Positions 44,159 to 53,093 of a stretch of 64,000 nucleotides of DNA are shown one piece after another. The stretch is from Arthrobacter sp. TMP15 (GTDB lineage: Bacteria; Actinomycetota; Actinomycetes; Actinomycetales; Micrococcaceae), in assembly GCF_039529835.1 (NCBI RefSeq), contig NZ_CP154262.1, positions 2,418,001 through 2,482,000 of the forward strand, in the 5' to 3' direction. Position numbers and translations under genes: made by a program. Numbering within the stretch: the stretch's first letter is position 1; the number at the start of each line of letters is the position of its first letter. The notes under the pieces were generated by a model that saw nothing but the letters and a program-made list of their open reading frames with translations, did no database searches and was not told the origin of the DNA.

Positions 44159-44892
44159 CGACGTGTACGACTCCGGACTGCCACAGGATCACGAGCCTGT
44201 ATTTGTGCACGGATTGCATCATCGAGCTGGATGATCTGCTGAAGGATGTGGACGTGCTGCGGGTGTACCTGGTCGGGCCGCTCCGGAGAACGAGCGTGAC
44301 CAGGGCGCCGGGTGCCGGTGGGGCCGGTGGCGTGGCCGGGTCCACTCCGTCGATCAGCTTGGACGCGCTGTTGCTGCAGGCGTGGTTGGGGCAGCTGCCG
44401 GCCCGGGCCCATGCCGAGGCCATGGAGAACCCCGAAGCCGGGCAGACGTTGTTCATGGCACGGTTGTGGGTGGGGCAGGCCCGGGACTTGGTGTGGGGTC
44501 CGGAGGAGACCCGTGTGTATGGCGAGTGTGGCCGGCCGTTGGAAGGGCATGAGCCGGAGGTGTGCACCGAGCAGCTCGTGGCCAGTCCCGATGATGCCTC
44601 GGTGAGGTGCCAGGAGTGCGGGGAGGTTTACCGTGTGGCTGACCTGTTGGCCGCGATCAGTGTGAAGGTTCGGGGTGAGCCGATGGCGCCGCGTGCTGTG
44701 CGGGAGTACCTGCAGGCCAAGGCCAAAGTGCTCGTCTCTGTGTTCGACTTCAAGAACTGGGTGAAGCATGGGAAGCTGCCGCATGTTCTGGACAGGGTTA
44801 CGACCACAGAGAGGGCGCCGAAGCTCTATTATCCGGGCGATGTGCTGACTGTGTACGAGGACATGCAGGCAAAGCGGCGGCCCGGGCGTTGA
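44155..44892 (+). CDS. Zinc-finger/HTH protein ending the early operon
   Basis: 245 residues. N-terminal CTTPDCHRITSLYLCTDC ligands (like a small zinc finger), a second pair RCQECGEVYRV (about residue 149-159), and a C-terminal MerR-like HTH (VFDFKNWVKHGKLPHVLDRV, PKLYYPGDVLTVYEDMQ). Such proteins sit just before the packaging genes in actinophages and may control late genes; that role is inferred. Confidence 0.72.
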   Translation: MTTCTTPDCHRITSLYLCTDCIIELDDLLKDVDVLRVYLVGPLRRTSVTRAPGAGGAGGVAGSTPSISLDALLLQAWLGQLPARAHAEAMENPEAGQTLFMARLWVGQARDLVWGPEETRVYGECGRPLEGHEPEVCTEQLVASPDDASVRCQECGEVYRVADLLAAISVKVRGEPMAPRAVREYLQAKAKVLVSVFDFKNWVKHGKLPHVLDRVTTTERAPKLYYPGDVLTVYEDMQAKRRPGR

Positions 44893-45189
44893 TTGTAGTA
44901 GAGTAATTCCGAGGGGATAGCTGTCCCCAGAGGATTTATGCAAGGCCCCGGCGGGTATCGCCGGGGCCTTTGCTGTACCCCTCCCCCTATGCGAGGCCCA
45001 CCCCCACCCATCCCCCTCCGGCCACCCTCCCTGGCAGGCACTCCCGGCGTCCCCGGGCCAGCCTGCCGAGCAGGCGCCGGCCACCTCATCAGTTGGCCCA
45101 CCCCAACCGCGGAGGCCGCCCCATCCGGCACATCTCCCCCTCCAGTAAGGGGGCGGCGGGCCGGCATGTGTTGACTGTCTGGAGGAATC
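44893..45189. other. Early/late junction: terminator and C-rich spacer
   Basis: 297 bp without a gene. A small hairpin GGGGATAGCTGTCCCC (44914-44929), the terminator at 44942-44971, a very C-rich stretch (44980-45060), and a stem CCCCCTCCAGTAAGGGGG at about 45141-45160. GGAGG precedes the HNH gene start at 45190. A packaging site or late promoter may lie here. Confidence 0.55.
44942..44971 (+). terminator. Terminator of the early operon
   Basis: GGCCCCGGCG-GGTAT-CGCCGGGGCC flanked by AA and TTT: a perfect 10-bp G+C-rich stem, 50 bp after the last early gene. Confidence 0.85.
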
Positions 45190-45465
45190 ATGGCGACACC
45201 GAGAGCATCAACCACCGAACGCGGCTACGGTGCCGAGCATCAAGCCGAGCGCAAGCGGTGGGAACCTGCTGTTCAGGCCGGACAAGCGACCTGCAACCGC
45301 TGCAACGTGGAGATTGAGCCAGGAACACCTTGGGATCTCGGCCATAACGACGACCGCACGGCTTGGACAGGCCCCGAACACCAGGACTGCAACCGCCGAG
45401 CTGGCCAAGCCAACGCAGTGGCGGCCCGGACCGGCCGAGGGAAGATGACCATCCGCATCTGGTGA
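45190..45465 (+). CDS. HNH endonuclease next to the terminase genes
   Basis: 91 residues: CNRCNVEIEPGTPWDLGHND and GPEHQDCNRRAGQANAVAAR provide the CxxC, His and final H/N-C-N ligands of the phage HNH nuclease. Such enzymes next to the terminase help genome packaging in cos phages of the HK97 type. GGAGG is 5-6 nt upstream. Confidence 0.88.
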   Translation: MATPRASTTERGYGAEHQAERKRWEPAVQAGQATCNRCNVEIEPGTPWDLGHNDDRTAWTGPEHQDCNRRAGQANAVAARTGRGKMTIRIW

Positions 45466-45640
45466 CTTACCCGCCCGCCCGTCAGGGGTAGGGGGGTCAA
45501 AATCTCTGGCACTATAACACACGCCAGACTCTGCCTGGAGTCATTTACGTTTTCGGGACTTCTACGTAACGTTACCGATTCTGGGTTACGCGACGATACG
45601 GTAACGCGATCCGCCCGTCCGGTCAGTCAGGAGGGCCGCT
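45466..45640. other. Gap between HNH and small terminase; candidate cos/packaging region
   Basis: 175 bp with a G-run GTAGGGGGGTCAAAATCTCT (45488-45507) and a cluster of GTAACG/CGTTAC elements between 45564 and 45606 (TACGTAACGTTACCG, GGTTACGCG, GGTAACGCG). Iterated short motifs beside terminase genes would fit terminase binding, but this is not proven. Confidence 0.35.
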
Positions 45641-46084
45641 ATGGAGGTCATTTGCGCCACCTGCGAGCAGCCGTTCGCGGCAAAGCGCAGGACAGCCACC
45701 TATTGCAGCACCCAATGCCGGGTTCGGGCCCACCGAACCAAGCCGGCAGCCCTGCCAAGCATCGTCCAGGCTGCTGCCGCCAAGAAAACCGCCCACGGCA
45801 AGTCCCCACCGGCCCCCGACGCCGACGAACCGGGCAGCGTGGCCGACGCCGTGCGAGTCGAGCTTGAAAAGGCCGAGCGCGTAGGCACGGTCATGGGGCA
45901 AGCGGCCCTTGTTCTCGCCCGCCGCATTGATCACTCCGCCATGGACACGGGCTCCGCTGTGTCCTCCCTGGTCAAACAGCTCAGTGCCTCCCTTGATGCT
46001 GCGCTCGCAGGCGCTGTGGTCGAGGAAGACACCGTGGATGAATTGAGGCGGCGACGTGACATCAAGCTTGGCATCACTGGTTAA
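45641..46084 (+). CDS. Probable terminase small subunit with N-terminal zinc ribbon
   Basis: 147 residues. CATCEQPFAAKRRTATYCST followed by QCRVRAHR gives two Cys pairs for zinc; the C-terminal two thirds are helical and Ala-rich with RRRRDIKLG at the end. Position before the large terminase and overlap with it by 29 nt support a small-terminase (DNA recognition) role; no sequence motif alone proves it. Confidence 0.7.
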   Translation: MEVICATCEQPFAAKRRTATYCSTQCRVRAHRTKPAALPSIVQAAAAKKTAHGKSPPAPDADEPGSVADAVRVELEKAERVGTVMGQAALVLARRIDHSAMDTGSAVSSLVKQLSASLDAALAGAVVEEDTVDELRRRRDIKLGITG

Positions 46085-47531
46085 GCCTGCTTACTGTACG
46101 GGGCCGGAATATCACCAGACGTTCGGTCCGGAAGTTGCTGACCTTGCTTCTTCGGTTGGCTTCGCTCCCGATCCGGAGCAGGCGTTGGCGCTGGACATGA
46201 TGTTTGGCATCGACAAGGCCGGCAAGTCCACGGCGTTTGAAGCGGCGGTCATTGCGTGCCGGCAGAACATGAAGACAGGCCTGTTCAAGCAGGCTGCCCT
46301 GGGCTGGCTTTTCATCACCGACCAGGAACTGATTGTCTGGTCAGCTCACGAGTTCTCGACGGCGCAGGAAGCGTTCCGAGATATGGAGAACCTCATCATG
46401 GGCTCGCCGTCCCTGTCGAAGCGCGTGAAGCAGATCCATCGGGCCTCTGGCAGCGAGGGCATCGAGCTGAAGAACGGTCACCGCCTGAACTTCAAGGCAC
46501 GCACCAAGCACGGAGGGCGAGGGCTCACCGGAGACAAGGTGGTGCTGGATGAGGGATTCGCTCTTACGCCGGCGCACCTGGGCGCACTGTTGCCTACGCT
46601 CTCGGCCCGTCCTGATCCGCAGGTGGTCTATGGATCCAGTGCCGGGCTGCGCCATTCGGTGCCGCTGCGGAAGATCCGGGACCGCGGAAGGATTGGCAGC
46701 TCGCGCCGCCTGGTTTATCTCGAGTGGGGCGCGCCACGGCTCGCCTGTGCGAACGAGAAGTGCAGCCATGAGCCTGGCGAATTTGAAGGCTGCCAGATGG
46801 ACGACCAAGAAAACTGGTACATGGCGAACACTCTTTTGGGGCGGGTGCGTGCGAACGGCACGGGCATGACCATTGAGTACGTCCAAAGCGAACGGGATGC
46901 GTTGCCGCCCGAGGAGTTCGGCCGTGAGCGGATGGGCTGGTGGGATGACCCCACTACCTCGGAGCTGTTCGGCCCGAAGAAGTGGGAGAACGGCGAACGG
47001 CTGTCCCGTCCGGAGGATCTGGCTATCCAGGCATTCGGAATTGCCGTGTCCATGGACCTGACCAGCTCCTCCATTGTGGCCGGAGCGACCAACCCGGAAG
47101 GGTCCTGGATGAAGCCGCTGCAGCATGGGCCCAAAACAAGCTGGGTGGTGGACAGGGCCAAGGAGCTGCAAGACACCTACGGAGCCACGTGCGTCATTGA
47201 CGGGCGCGGCCCTGGCGCTGTCCTGATCCCCCACCTTGAGAAGGCCGGCGTCCGCCTGCACGTGGCATCCACCGCTGACGTGCTGGACGCCTGCGCCACC
47301 CTGGAGACCAAGGTCAAGGACGGCGAGCTGCTGCACACCCCGGCCGCAGAGCTGGACGATGCAGTCATCGGTGCTGTGAAGCGGCCGGTGGGTGACCGCT
47401 GGGCGCTGGGCCGCAAGGGCGCCACTGACGACATCACCCCGCTGGAAGCCGGCACGCTGGCGATCTGGCTGGCGGGCGTGGAAGTACCTGCCATATCGGC
47501 CTACGAAGAAGACGACCTGATGGTGGTCTAA
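46056..47531 (+). CDS. terL: Terminase large subunit
   Basis: 491 residues, GTG start within the end of the small subunit. ATPase domain: the variant Walker A segment VIACRQNMKTGLFKQAALGW (about residues 65-84), HEFSTAQEAFRDM, and Walker B GDKVVLDEGF (about 158-167). C-terminal nuclease domain with VSMDLTSSSIVAGATN (first acidic residue) and AELDDAVIGAVKRP. Packages DNA into proheads by ATP hydrolysis and cuts it. Typical of HK97-like siphoviruses. Confidence 0.93.
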   Translation: MTSSLASLVKPAYCTGPEYHQTFGPEVADLASSVGFAPDPEQALALDMMFGIDKAGKSTAFEAAVIACRQNMKTGLFKQAALGWLFITDQELIVWSAHEFSTAQEAFRDMENLIMGSPSLSKRVKQIHRASGSEGIELKNGHRLNFKARTKHGGRGLTGDKVVLDEGFALTPAHLGALLPTLSARPDPQVVYGSSAGLRHSVPLRKIRDRGRIGSSRRLVYLEWGAPRLACANEKCSHEPGEFEGCQMDDQENWYMANTLLGRVRANGTGMTIEYVQSERDALPPEEFGRERMGWWDDPTTSELFGPKKWENGERLSRPEDLAIQAFGIAVSMDLTSSSIVAGATNPEGSWMKPLQHGPKTSWVVDRAKELQDTYGATCVIDGRGPGAVLIPHLEKAGVRLHVASTADVLDACATLETKVKDGELLHTPAAELDDAVIGAVKRPVGDRWALGRKGATDDITPLEAGTLAIWLAGVEVPAISAYEEDDLMVV

Positions 47532-47540
47532 GGAGAACGC

Positions 47541-47828
47541 ATGCTCGAAGTACTTCTGCTCCTTCTGGGGCTGGCCGCCGGTGGCGTATCCGCCGCCTAC
47601 TGGCAGCCGGGCCACCGTAAGCCTCGCGGGTGGAAGAGCCTGCAGGCTGTCCGCATCATCGTGAACCTCAAGTCTGGCCAGTCCATTGACGGCTACCTGG
47701 TGCGGCAAGAAGCCCAGCTCCTGTTCATCCGCGATGCCGTTCTGATCGGCCAGTCGGACGAGCCCATCCCCATGGATGGGCAAGTCATTGTTGAGCGGTC
47801 CGAGATCGAATTCACCCAGTCCCCGTAA
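47541..47828 (+). CDS. Small protein with N-terminal membrane helix, between terminase and portal
   Basis: 95 residues: LEVLLLLLGLAAGGVSAAYW is a hydrophobic helix, followed by a beta-rich part (AVRIIVNLKSGQSIDGYLVR) that resembles a small Sm-like barrel. Not recognised; found between terminase and portal, so probably a head-module accessory. Confidence 0.65.
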   Translation: MLEVLLLLLGLAAGGVSAAYWQPGHRKPRGWKSLQAVRIIVNLKSGQSIDGYLVRQEAQLLFIRDAVLIGQSDEPIPMDGQVIVERSEIEFTQSP

Positions 47829-47838
47829 GGAGGCCACC

Positions 47839-49782
47839 ATGGCGGCAATCGTTTCAGCCGGGCAGATCACATCACTGTCCCGTGCAGTGTCCACAGGCTC
47901 GGCCTCCGTTCAGATCACGGTGGACTACAGCGCCACGTACGCCCTAATCTGGAAGCGGCACGGCAGCGTCCGCACGGTAGTGGATTTCCTCGGCCGCAAC
48001 ATCGCCAGTCTGGGCCTTCACCTCTTCGAACGGGTGGACGATTCTGACAGGCACCGGGTGACCGACCATCCACTGATCCAGATGCTGGACAGCCCCAACC
48101 CGTGGACAACCCATTACACGTTCTTCGATGCACTGATCAGGGACCTCGCCATTTATGAGCGCTTCCTGGCCGTAAAGATATCGGCCGGCGGACGGACCTC
48201 CTTGGTCCGTATCCCTCCGAGCATGTGGTCCGTCAAGGGTGAGAACTGGCTCATGGCCGAAGCCTTCGAGGTGCAGGGCACCAAGGGGAAGGCCATCTAC
48301 ACCCGCGACCAGGTGGTCTACATCGGCGGGTACAGCCCGGACGGCGACCTCGGCGGGGTCTCCCCTATTGAGTCGCTCCGCGAAATCCTCGCCGAGGAGT
48401 ACGAGGCAGCCCGCATGAGGGCCCAGACGTTCCGCAATGGCGCCCGCACCTCTGGCTATCTGGAACGCCCTGTTGGCGCCCCTGCCTGGTCCAAGGAAGC
48501 ACGGAACCGGTTCCGTGCTGGCTGGCGCTCGCAGTACGCAGGCGGCGGCACTGAGGCTGGCGGAACACCCATCCTTGAGGATGGGATGAAGTTCACCGAT
48601 GCCTCCCAGACGGCACGGGATCTGCAGTACATCGAGTCGCGAAAGCTGACCCGCGAGGAGGTCGCCTCGGCCTATTTCATCCCACCGCCCATGGTGGGGC
48701 TGCTGGACAAGGCCACCTTCTCCAACATCAAAGAGCAGCACAAGAACCTTTACCAGGACACTCTGGGCCCGTGGCTGCAGCGCATTGTGCAGGAGCTGGT
48801 GCTTCAGCTGTTCCCGGACTATGGGGGCATGGACAACTTCTATCTTGAGTTCAATCTTGAGGAGAAGATGCGGGGCAGCTTTGAAGAGCAAGCTGCCCAG
48901 CTGCAGGCCGCCGTGGGGGGCCCATGGATGAGCCGTAACGAAGCCCGGGCCATGCGGAACATGTATGCCGTGGAGGGCGGCGATGACCTGATCGTCCCGC
49001 TGAACGTGGTGACGGGCGGGCAGGCTTCGCCGCAAGATTCTGGGACTCAGAACGTAGGCGGCCAGTCCATGGCCCTGATGCCGCTCATCCGGAAGAAGGC
49101 AGCCAAGGACAACGAATACGAGATCAAGGCGCCAACCGATGAGGAGATCCCGGCCGAGCACGCCGGCTCACTGGCAGACGTGTTCTCCAAGTTCTTCTCC
49201 CGGCAGCGCGCCGTCGTGCTGGCCGCATACCGGGAGAAGTCCCCGACGTGGTGGGACGCCAAGCAATGGGAGGACGAGCTCGCAGAGGACCTGCTCAAGC
49301 AGTCCCTGTCCGTCACCGGGACGGTGGCGGCCGCGGCGCTGAAGGACATGGGCATGGACCCTGAAGCCTACAGCGTGGCCCGCACGGAGGCGTTCCTGAA
49401 GAAGGTTTCACAGCGTATTGCCGGACAGGTCAACGCGACCACTCTGGCCTCATTGGAGGAAGCCTTCGACGAGGACGGCATGGAAGCGGCCGAGCACGTG
49501 TTCAACGTCGCAGAAGAGTCACGCTCCGCCCAGGCAGGCATGACAGCGGCGGCAAACTTCGTAGGGTTCGCCATGGTGGAAGCATCACGGCAGACCCAGC
49601 CCAAGGCCACCAAGCGCTGGCAAGTCAATTCCGGCAACCCGCGGGCCAGCCACACATCCATGGACGGCGAAGAGCAGTCCATAGACGACGATTTCAGCAA
49701 CGGAATGAAGTGGCCAGGCTCCTTCAGTGGCGACGTGGACGACGTTGCCGGCTGCCAGTGCTCTGTCGTCATCATCACCTAG
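47839..49782 (+). CDS. Portal protein fused to a MuF/SPP1 gp7-like head protein
   Basis: 647 residues. Portal part (about 20-400): WKRHGSVRTVVDFLGRNIAS, MLDSPNPWTTHYTFFDALIR, and the clip/wing region YIESRKLTREEVASAYFIPP. After a linker, residues about 440-647 end with KRWQVNSGNPRASHTSMDGE and VDDVAGCQCSVVIIT, the MuF/gp7-type C-terminal signature of minor head proteins. In most HK97-like phages these are separate genes. Chosen start ATG 47839 follows AAGGAGG by about 7 nt. Confidence 0.88.
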   Translation: MAAIVSAGQITSLSRAVSTGSASVQITVDYSATYALIWKRHGSVRTVVDFLGRNIASLGLHLFERVDDSDRHRVTDHPLIQMLDSPNPWTTHYTFFDALIRDLAIYERFLAVKISAGGRTSLVRIPPSMWSVKGENWLMAEAFEVQGTKGKAIYTRDQVVYIGGYSPDGDLGGVSPIESLREILAEEYEAARMRAQTFRNGARTSGYLERPVGAPAWSKEARNRFRAGWRSQYAGGGTEAGGTPILEDGMKFTDASQTARDLQYIESRKLTREEVASAYFIPPPMVGLLDKATFSNIKEQHKNLYQDTLGPWLQRIVQELVLQLFPDYGGMDNFYLEFNLEEKMRGSFEEQAAQLQAAVGGPWMSRNEARAMRNMYAVEGGDDLIVPLNVVTGGQASPQDSGTQNVGGQSMALMPLIRKKAAKDNEYEIKAPTDEEIPAEHAGSLADVFSKFFSRQRAVVLAAYREKSPTWWDAKQWEDELAEDLLKQSLSVTGTVAAAALKDMGMDPEAYSVARTEAFLKKVSQRIAGQVNATTLASLEEAFDEDGMEAAEHVFNVAEESRSAQAGMTAAANFVGFAMVEASRQTQPKATKRWQVNSGNPRASHTSMDGEEQSIDDDFSNGMKWPGSFSGDVDDVAGCQCSVVIIT

Positions 49783-49798
49783 CCCGTAAGGAGGGCAC

Positions 49799-50494
49799 AT
49801 GCGTATCAAAAGCACCACCGCACGGGTCAAAGCCGGCCCCGAAGATGATCTGGAGGAAGGCGAGTTCATCGTCTACCCCAGCACGTTCACCCGGGAGCCG
49901 GATTCCTACGGCGACGTGATCGCCCAGGGCGCCTTCCTTGACGACATCAAGGCTTGGGCCGATTCCGGCAACACCATGCCTGGCCTCTTCGGTCACCGCT
50001 TCGACGATCCCGACTACTACGTGGCCGGCGCCTCGGACATGGGCGAGGACGACCACGGCTGGTGGGTCAAGGGGAAGTTCGACATGGACTCCCCCAAAGG
50101 ACCCCACACATACCGGCTGGTCCGAGACAAGAAGCTCACCCAACTGTCCTTCGCCTTCGACGTCCTCGACGAGGGCGCCGTCGAGCTGGAGGACGGTACG
50201 AAGGCAAACGAACTTCGCAAGCTGAAGGTCTACGAATTCAGTTTCGTGCCCATCGGCGCGAACCAAGACACCTCGGTGGTTGCTGTCAAGGCGCTCGCTG
50301 ATGGGATAAAGGCTGGTCGTGTCCTCGCGGCCAAGCACATTGACTCCTTGCGCTCGGCGCAGGATGCCATTGGGGCGGTCATTGCGGCTGCCGAAGTCGA
50401 GGACGACCAGGCGAAGGCGGCCAAGCCCGTCACTTCCCTGGCTGAGATGGCCGACGTGATGGGTCTTGAGCTGGAGCTCGAAGCCAGCGCGTAG
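49799..50494 (+). CDS. HK97-family prohead protease
   Basis: 231 residues. Serine protease of the U35 type: FIVYPSTFTREPDSYGDVIA, catalytic His in MPGLFGHRFDDP (about residue 63), and catalytic Ser in KLTQLSFAFDVLDEG (about 118), then ELRKLKVYEFSFVPIGANQD. Cleaves the scaffold part of the capsid protein and itself. The last 60 residues form a tail. AAGGAGG is 6 nt upstream. Confidence 0.93.
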   Translation: MRIKSTTARVKAGPEDDLEEGEFIVYPSTFTREPDSYGDVIAQGAFLDDIKAWADSGNTMPGLFGHRFDDPDYYVAGASDMGEDDHGWWVKGKFDMDSPKGPHTYRLVRDKKLTQLSFAFDVLDEGAVELEDGTKANELRKLKVYEFSFVPIGANQDTSVVAVKALADGIKAGRVLAAKHIDSLRSAQDAIGAVIAAAEVEDDQAKAAKPVTSLAEMADVMGLELELEASA

Positions 50495-50513
50495 CCGCCA
50501 GTACCAACCCCCT

Positions 50514-50542
50514 GACCTGCACACCCGTGTGGGTCTTTTTTT
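50514..50542 (+). terminator. Terminator between protease and capsid genes
   Basis: GACCTGCACAC-CC-GTGTGGGTC followed by seven T: intrinsic-type hairpin with a single internal mismatch. It may set different amounts of upstream and capsid transcripts. Confidence 0.7.
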
Positions 50543-50560
50543 ATGCCCAGGAGGCAAAGA

Positions 50561-51868
50561 ATGAGCAAGCTGAAGATGCTTCAGGACACCGCCCGGGCGG
50601 CTGTCAAGACCGCCCGCGAAATTGCGCAGAAGGCGGCGGACGAGTCGCGGTCGCTGACCGGGGAAGAGCTGGCCGATTACACCACGGCCATGGCGAAGTC
50701 CAAGGACTTCCTTGAGCAGATCAAGACTGCCAAGGCCGATGCCGCCATCCTTGACGACGCCAAGGCACTGGCGGCCGAGATTGGCGGGGACGCCGGCGAC
50801 CTGCTGGAGGCCCAGAAGGGCGCCAGCCCCGTCCAGCGCATGAAGAACCTGGGCCTTGAAGTTGTGAACTCGGCCCAGTTCAAGGACGCCATGGCCGCGT
50901 TCCCCGACGGCCGCGTCGGCGACAAGGCCAAGTTCTCCACGGCACCCATCAGCGTCAAGGGCTTGTTCGTCGGTGGGGACCAGACCTCTGCCGGCGCCTT
51001 CGTCACTCCGGAGCAGTCCGGCATCTTGGAGATGCTGGGCCGTCGCCCACTGACCATCCGTGATCTCATCAGCGTTCGCCGCACTGGCTCGGATGCTATT
51101 GAGTACGTCCGTCAGGTCTCTCACACCAACGCCGCGGCTCCTGTGGCCGAGGCGACCTCTGCCGATCGCCCCACGGCTCCGGAAGGCGCCGGCGCTCTGA
51201 TCAACAACCCCAACGGCGGCTACCGCCCGCAGGGGTCCTGGGCGTTTGAGCGCAAGGTCACCAACGTCAAGACGATTGCCGAGTGGGTGCCAGCCACCAA
51301 GCGTGCACTCTCCGATGTTGCCCAGCTGGAAGGCATGATCAACGACGAGCTGCGTGCGGACATTGCGGAGACCGAGGAGTTGCAGATCTTCAGTGGCAAC
51401 GGCACCGGTGATAACCTCACCGGCATCTTGAACGTCTCGGGCCTGCAGTCACAGGCATTCGATACGGACTTCTTCACCACCACACGCAAGGCCCAGACCA
51501 AGGCCCGCACGGTCGGCAAGGTCATCCCCAACGCTTGGGGTATGCACCCGGAAGATGTCGAGTACTTGGACCTCGCTCGGGAGAACGGTGCCACGGGCAA
51601 GTTCCACGGCGCCGGCCCGTTCGCGATGGGTCCCCGCACCCTGTGGGGCACTCCCGTTATCGAGACCGAGGGCGTCACCTCCGGTGTCCCCCTGCTGGGC
51701 GACTACTCCAAGGCTGTTCTCTGGGACCGCGAGCAGACCACGGTGAGCGTCTCCGACTCGCACGAAGACTTCTTCGTGCGTGGCCTGGTTGCAGTCTCTG
51801 CTGAAGAGCGAGTTGCCTTCGGTGTCACCCGCCCGTCCGCATTCGTCAAGGCCGCGGTTCGCGCCTAG
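50561..51868 (+). CDS. Major capsid protein, HK97 fold, with N-terminal delta domain
   Basis: 435 residues. Residues 1-about 105 are a coiled-coil delta (scaffold) domain (AAVKTAREIAQKAADESRSL, EQIKTAKADAAILDDAKALA). The capsid domain follows: GAFVTPEQSGILEMLGRRPL, SDAIEYVRQVSHTNAA, QGSWAFERKVTNVKTIAEWV, and the C-terminal FFVRGLVAVSAEERVAFGVT. AGGAGG 6 nt upstream of ATG 50561. Delta is expected to be removed by the protease encoded just before. Confidence 0.95.
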   Translation: MSKLKMLQDTARAAVKTAREIAQKAADESRSLTGEELADYTTAMAKSKDFLEQIKTAKADAAILDDAKALAAEIGGDAGDLLEAQKGASPVQRMKNLGLEVVNSAQFKDAMAAFPDGRVGDKAKFSTAPISVKGLFVGGDQTSAGAFVTPEQSGILEMLGRRPLTIRDLISVRRTGSDAIEYVRQVSHTNAAAPVAEATSADRPTAPEGAGALINNPNGGYRPQGSWAFERKVTNVKTIAEWVPATKRALSDVAQLEGMINDELRADIAETEELQIFSGNGTGDNLTGILNVSGLQSQAFDTDFFTTTRKAQTKARTVGKVIPNAWGMHPEDVEYLDLARENGATGKFHGAGPFAMGPRTLWGTPVIETEGVTSGVPLLGDYSKAVLWDREQTTVSVSDSHEDFFVRGLVAVSAEERVAFGVTRPSAFVKAAVRA

Positions 51869-51883
51869 TCAACCCCAATACTC

Positions 51884-51922
51884 GGCTGGCGGCCTTAGTC
51901 ACTTGTGGCGGGGCCGCCAGCC
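51884..51922 (+). terminator. Hairpin after the capsid gene
   Basis: GGCTGGCGGCC and GGCCGCCAGCC, perfect 11-bp arms with a 17-nt loop, 15 bp after the capsid stop; no strong T-run. Suggests a partial terminator or RNA-stability hairpin for the capsid message. Confidence 0.65.
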
Positions 51923-51946
51923 GCCCAACTTTTCAGGAGGTGTCCC

Positions 51947-52258
51947 ATGGCGGGATTGAAGGAATACGAAGTTGTCACATCTTCGGGGTACGTCACCACG
52001 TTTCAGTACTCCGATGATGACGCAGAGGTTCGGGGTCTGCTCGGTAAGGATGTGGAGTCCTTGAAGAACTCGGCGGCGGAGAAAGCCGAGGAGAAGCGCG
52101 AGCGTGCCGCGGCTGCTGCTGCGAAGAAGGCCGCGAAGGAAGCCGAGGAAGCTGCCAAGGCGACCGCCGACGCTGAAGCTGCGGCCCTGGACAAGCCCGA
52201 CGCGAAGGCAGCCCCAGCCCCGGCCAACAAGCAGGCTCCGGCCCCGGCGGACAAGTAA
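51947..52258 (+). CDS. Small Ala/Lys-rich protein after the capsid
   Basis: 103 residues from ATG 51947 with AGGAGG 7 nt upstream. A short folded start (LKEYEVVTSSGYVTTFQYSD), then a charged helix of AAKKAAKEAEEAAKATADAE type and a Pro/Ala tail. Probably a head accessory or decoration protein; unproven. Confidence 0.65.
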   Translation: MAGLKEYEVVTSSGYVTTFQYSDDDAEVRGLLGKDVESLKNSAAEKAEEKRERAAAAAAKKAAKEAEEAAKATADAEAAALDKPDAKAAPAPANKQAPAPADK

Positions 52259-52761
52259 TGGGAGGGGTGACCTTGGAGTCGCTGGTGCAGGGCAGTGAGC
52301 TGGTCGGTTTCAAGGGCGCCCCGTTCCCGCCCGCCGTGCTCAACGCAGCGGCAGAGTCCATCCGGACTGAGTGCGAGTGGCACATTGCCCCGCTGGCGAC
52401 GTCCACGGTGAAGCTTCGGGCCGGCACTTCGGACACTGTCCTGCTGCCGACCATGCACCTGGTGGAAGTCCTCGAGGTGACCAGCTCGGCCGGCGACGCG
52501 GTGACGGGGTGGGAATCCATGCAGGACGGGACCTTGGAGCGCCCGGGAGGGTTCCCCAGGTTCATCAACGTCCGCTTCTCCCACGGCCATGCGGCATGCC
52601 CAGCCGAGCTGCTTACCGTCATTGCCGAGCGGGCCGTGTCCGGGGCGGCCGGCCGCATCAGCCAGGAGTCCTTGGGTTCTCGGTCGGTGTCGCTGGAATC
52701 CGGGTACGACTCCGTGTCCATGGCGGTCCTGCAGAAGTACAAGCTCCAAGGGGCCCCTTGA
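52258..52761 (+). CDS. Head-tail adaptor (gp6/gp15-like)
   Basis: 167 residues with RTECEWHIAPLATSTVKLRA, typical of actinophage head-tail connector proteins. Shares one base with the previous stop. Follows the capsid gene, the expected place for the first connector ring. Confidence 0.75.
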   Translation: MGGVTLESLVQGSELVGFKGAPFPPAVLNAAAESIRTECEWHIAPLATSTVKLRAGTSDTVLLPTMHLVEVLEVTSSAGDAVTGWESMQDGTLERPGGFPRFINVRFSHGHAACPAELLTVIAERAVSGAAGRISQESLGSRSVSLESGYDSVSMAVLQKYKLQGAP

Positions 52762-53093
52762 TGGACATGTTCAGTGAGGAGTGCATCCTCCGCGTCCGGG
52801 GCCACGCCACGGATGAACGGAACGAGTATGGCAACCCCATCATCGCCCCTGGGCATGATGAGCCCTCGCCGTGCTGGTACGAGCCGATGGGAGCCACGGA
52901 GGACATGGTGGCCAAGGGCCAACAGACCTCCGGCTATTGGCTGTACCTGCCACTTTCCGCCCCCATCGGTGCGGTGGACGCCGTCGTGCTTGCAGGGCTC
53001 GCCTACCAGGTGATCGGAGAGCCAGCCCGGCAACCCAAGGGCTTCATTGTCCAGGGCTACATGAAACTGCAGCTGCAGCGGGTGACTGGCTGA
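52761..53093 (+). CDS. Head-closure/connector protein
   Basis: 110 residues: ILRVRGHATDERNEYGNPII and GLAYQVIGEPARQPKGFIVQ match the beta-barrel layout of head-closure proteins that replace or plug the adaptor. ATG of TGATG with the previous stop. Assignment by position and size. Confidence 0.7.
   Translation: MDMFSEECILRVRGHATDERNEYGNPIIAPGHDEPSPCWYEPMGATEDMVAKGQQTSGYWLYLPLSAPIGAVDAVVLAGLAYQVIGEPARQPKGFIVQGYMKLQLQRVTG

Noticed and set aside
46341-47894. Long minus-strand open frame (about 517 codons) opposite the large terminase
   Set aside because: It mirrors the codon bias of the real gene, has no recognisable domain and no ribosome site, and would cover the terminase strongly identified on the plus strand.
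49775-51124. Minus-strand open frame of about 449 codons opposite protease and capsid
   Set aside because: Antisense shadow of two well-identified head genes; composition is typical of high-G+C reverse frames.
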